In this document: piece after piece, positions 4,679-7,184 of the stretch | Numbering within the stretch: the first letter of the stretch is position 1 | Layout: each line of letters starts with the position of its first letter | Assembly: GCA_029884275.1 (NCBI GenBank) | Contig: JAOUIC010000080.1 | Span: forward strand, 1 to 7,184 | Reading direction: 5' to 3' | Source: Gemmatimonadota bacterium | GTDB lineage: Bacteria > Gemmatimonadota > Gemmatimonadetes > Gemmatimonadales > GWC2-71-9 | Length of the DNA stretch: 7,184 nucleotides | The notes under the pieces: generated by a model | Told to the model about the DNA's origin: nothing | Database searches by the model: none | What the model saw: the letters and a program-made list of their open reading frames with translations, nothing else | Position numbers and translations under genes: made by a program

Positions 4679-6943
4679 TCAGTACCTGAACTGATACGCC
4701 AGCTTGAGGAAGAATCCGTCCACCATACGTGACATGTCGTTGAACCCGAACGCCTGATCGTCTTCTAGCGTGCTGCCGTAACCGAGGAAGGCGACGGTCC
4801 CAGGGACGGGCTCGAACGACGCGAGCCAGTCGGTCCTGAGGCCGTTCGACTCGAGCGCGGTCGACGGTGTGCCGTTGATCACAAGTGGGTCGCCGGTGCG
4901 GGCATCTTCGAGGGCGGCACGGCGCTGCGCCACGTATTCCGTGACTACCCGGAAGAAGAGGCTCCGGAAGGGCTGGTACTCCAGCTTGATGCGGGGGATG
5001 ATGGTCCGCGCGAACTCCGATCCGTCCCGGTCCCTCGTGAGGTGGGAGTAGGTGGCCGACGACGTCAGGCGGATCGAGTTGGTCGGGCGGAGAGTGAATC
5101 CACCGGTGACCCGGGTCTCGTATCCGCGGGATCCTTCCGCGAAGATCGGCACGCGGGAGCGCGCCACACGCGCGTTGGCGTTGATCAACTGGTAGGTCGG
5201 GGTGGTGGCCGAGAACGCGAGGCTGCCCGCATCGTCCACGCCGGTCAGCGGGTCGTAGGGGGCGAGCGTGCCGCCCTGGTCCACCTCGTAGCCGGTGTAG
5301 TCGTCCTGGTCGAAGTCCACGAATCCGAACTCGACCCGCGGCCCCAGCCGCCAGCCGCCGCGCAGCGTAAAGGTCGCGTCGATATTGGTGTTGCTTTCGA
5401 TCGCGCCGGCCTTGACGGCATCGTAGTCCCAGATCACCCGGGGACCACCGAAGATCTGAAACGTCTCGATCAGTGCGCCGCGGCTGCCATACCATGAAAA
5501 GCGGTTGAACAGATGGGCGTCGACGATGTTGTTGCGCGGGACGAAGCCCGACTGAGCCAGGAAGTCCGTCCCGATGCCGGTCACCTTGTAGTTGAAACCC
5601 CAGGAGCGACCGGTGCGGTCGATCTCCGCCTCCCAGATCGGGCTCGACAGGGTCGGCGCCCCACTCGAGTCGCGGGTCCACGACGCCCCCGCCTGGGCAC
5701 CGAAGAAATAGATCTTGCCGAACACCAGCCGGGTGTCGGCCTCGGCCACGCGATTGAACGCGCCATCCCCCTCCCGGCTGGTAAAGGTGAGGCCGACGAG
5801 CGAATTGGTGCCGACGTCCTGCCGCACCCGTGCGATTCCCGCGAGTGCGGTCGGGTCGTCCACCTCGTCGCCGGCCACCAGCGTCGCCACGGTGGTGCGT
5901 CCCACCTTCGCCGTCACCTTGCCGCCGGCAATCGGGTCCACGATCTGGCGGGTGTACACCAGCTGGTTCGGGGTGGAGAACAGCTCGATTCCCTCGAGGA
6001 AGAAGGGTCGCTTCTCGGGGTAGAACAGCGCGAATCGCTCGTTGACCGTGACATGAATCACGTCCGACTCGACCTGGCTGAAGTCGGGGTTGTAGGTCGC
6101 GTCCAGCGAGAGGTTGGTAGTCAGTCCGACCCGGAAGTTGGCGCCGGCACTTGGCTCCGGGTCGTCGCGCTCGAAGCCGGACGCGGTGCGGCTCCCATTG
6201 GCCTGGGCGGTGACGAACGGCTGAAACTCCCCCGAAATGCCGCTCCGGATGTTCTCGATGCCCTCAACCGTGCCGGCCTGGGTGAGAAAGCTCGCGTTGG
6301 CCCGGCGGACATCGGTCCAGGTGTCCTCGTACCCGGTTCGCTGGGTCTTGCGCGAGACGTTGAGTCCCCACGACTGGACCTTGCCCCCGGCATAGCGGAG
6401 ACTCTTGAACGGAATCCGGACTTCGACGACATAGCCGGAATCGCTGACCTGGCCCTTGGAATCCCAGACATAATCCGGGTTCTTGTCGATCGTTCCGCCC
6501 AGGAGGCTGCCGGCGGAGAAGCCCCCCTCACTGCGGACGCCGTCCTCCTGGCTGCCCAGCGGGTTAACGGTAAAGAAGTAGGCCCGGCGGCGGTCGTGAA
6601 AGGTGTCGAGGAAGATCGTGACGCGATCCTCCGAATCGAGGTTGTCCCGGTCGGCCACGGTGGCCCGGATGGACCCCGGCACCTGATCGTGTGCAATGAT
6701 GCCGAAGTGGATCGCGGAGGGCCCGTACCAGACCAGCACCACGGTCCGCTCCTCCGCGGGGCGGCCATCCACCGGCTGGTACTGGTGGAAGCCCCTGAGA
6801 CGGGTCGCTTCGGACCAGGCGGGCTCGTCGAGGCGGCCGTCGATGACCGCCTCGGCCTCGATCCGGGGAAGCGTGATCCGATGTGGAGAGGCCGCGGTGT
6901 CCTGCGCCGCGGCCTGCACCAGCAAGATGAGAGGGAGAAGCAT
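4679..6943 (-). CDS. DUF5916 outer-membrane protein with N-terminal CBM9-like domain
   Basis: This is a 754-residue exported protein. Residues 1-14 form a hydrophobic, probably Sec, signal peptide with cleavage near A-A-A-Q-D; it is odd in lacking a positive residue before the core. Residues about 28-200 are a carbohydrate-binding family 9-like sandwich, with VIDGRLDEPAW at 33-43, then EDRVTIFLDTF at 105-115 and VVEVRIPFKSLRY at 172-184. From about 235 to the end is a DUF5916 barrel, marked by YNPDFSQVESD at 284-294 and YPEKRPFFLEG at 308-318, ending in the barrel-like AYQFRY. A role in binding or passing an external ligand across the outer membrane is plausible but unproven for this family. 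An in-frame TAG at 6952-6950 just upstream restricts the start to ATG 6943. There is no good ribosome binding site, so translation is probably coupled to the upstream permease gene. Confidence 0.88.
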   Translation of the reverse strand: MLLPLILLVQAAAQDTAASPHRITLPRIEAEAVIDGRLDEPAWSEATRLRGFHQYQPVDGRPAEERTVVLVWYGPSAIHFGIIAHDQVPGSIRATVADRDNLDSEDRVTIFLDTFHDRRRAYFFTVNPLGSQEDGVRSEGGFSAGSLLGGTIDKNPDYVWDSKGQVSDSGYVVEVRIPFKSLRYAGGKVQSWGLNVSRKTQRTGYEDTWTDVRRANASFLTQAGTVEGIENIRSGISGEFQPFVTAQANGSRTASGFERDDPEPSAGANFRVGLTTNLSLDATYNPDFSQVESDVIHVTVNERFALFYPEKRPFFLEGIELFSTPNQLVYTRQIVDPIAGGKVTAKVGRTTVATLVAGDEVDDPTALAGIARVRQDVGTNSLVGLTFTSREGDGAFNRVAEADTRLVFGKIYFFGAQAGASWTRDSSGAPTLSSPIWEAEIDRTGRSWGFNYKVTGIGTDFLAQSGFVPRNNIVDAHLFNRFSWYGSRGALIETFQIFGGPRVIWDYDAVKAGAIESNTNIDATFTLRGGWRLGPRVEFGFVDFDQDDYTGYEVDQGGTLAPYDPLTGVDDAGSLAFSATTPTYQLINANARVARSRVPIFAEGSRGYETRVTGGFTLRPTNSIRLTSSATYSHLTRDRDGSEFARTIIPRIKLEYQPFRSLFFRVVTEYVAQRRAALEDARTGDPLVINGTPSTALESNGLRTDWLASFEPVPGTVAFLGYGSTLEDDQAFGFNDMSRMVDGFFLKLAYQFRY

Positions 6944-6949
6944 CAGGGG

Positions 6950-7184
6950 CTATTCGTAGCGCAACGCCACAATCGGGTCAAGTTTCGCGGCCCGGCTCGC
7001 CGGCCATATCCCAAAGATAAGCCCGATCGCGGCACTGGTGCCGAATGCCACCAGGACGCTCTGGGTCGACACCAGGGTGTTCCACCCATTGGCCTTGGCC
7101 AGGAAGCCCGTCACCTTCACGCCGAGCAGGACGCCCGCCGCGCCGCCCGCGAGGCACAGCACCAGTGCCTCGACCAGGAACTGC
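6950..7184 (-). CDS. MacB/FtsX-like ABC transporter permease, C-terminal fragment (5' end outside window)
   Basis: The last 77 residues are visible; the frame stays open to the window edge, so the gene begins outside. The sequence shows the final two membrane segments of the FtsX-like permease domain: FLVEALVLCLAGG, a Gly-rich helix, and a second one around GLIFGIWP. It ends in the family-typical motif PASRAAKLDPIVALRYE. MacB-type permeases use a partner or fused ATPase to drive mechanical export of peptides, lipids or lipoproteins across the periplasm. Whether this one is a full MacB with its own ATPase domain cannot be seen. Its TAG stop lies 6 bp before the DUF5916 start, which suggests one transcript. 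Confidence 0.88.
   Translation of the reverse strand, partial: QFLVEALVLCLAGGAAGVLLGVKVTGFLAKANGWNTLVSTQSVLVAFGTSAAIGLIFGIWPASRAAKLDPIVALRYE

Noticed and set aside
4194..5681. A 495-codon minus-strand frame rich in Arg, Pro and Gly
   Set aside because: It lies in another frame of the DUF5916 and fabH genes, which have clear family motifs. Its composition is typical of shadow frames in GC-rich DNA.

Overview
The window is GC-rich, densely packed bacterial chromosomal DNA with no mobile element, CRISPR array, tRNA or rRNA that I can see. The gene families point to a Gram-negative organism with an outer membrane. They include a DUF5916 outer-membrane barrel with an N-terminal CBM9-like domain, a DUF3187 barrel and a MacB-type permease. 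This mix and the GC content suggest Gemmatimonadota or a similar soil phylum such as Acidobacteriota. That placement is inference, because the window holds no phylogenetic marker gene.

Left part (1-1560, minus strand): an aromatic amino acid locus. A 450-codon reading frame, still open at the window edge, fuses prephenate dehydratase, an ACT domain and the first half of a DAHP synthase barrel. The first enzyme of the shikimate pathway and the last committed step to phenylalanine therefore lie on one polypeptide. Its 158-base upstream region looks like a complete phenylalanine attenuator. It has a TTGACA/TAGCCT promoter, a 26-codon leader peptide with an FYGFFFF run, a near copy of one terminator arm that could form an antiterminator, a 10-bp GC-rich intrinsic terminator with a T tract, and a ribosome binding site for the fusion gene. 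The promoter geometry puts the transcript's 5' end at or next to the leader ATG, so the leader peptide is probably translated from a leaderless mRNA. This is the most interesting part of the window.

Middle (1562-3074, plus strand): divergently transcribed from the leader with 53 bp between start codons. A compact HhH-GPD DNA glycosylase of the AlkA type overlaps by 11 bp a secreted, probably outer-membrane, DUF3187 protein that starts at GTG.

Right part (7184-3075, minus strand): five co-directional genes. In transcription order they are the C-terminal end of a MacB/FtsX-like ABC permease, a DUF5916/CBM9-like outer-membrane protein, fabH (ketoacyl-ACP synthase III), a small membrane protein, and a YggX-like protein carrying two CxxC pairs. 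The first three are closely spaced. A hairpin after fabH may separate them from the last two, which overlap by 4 bp. The last gene converges on the DUF3187 gene with no intergenic base.
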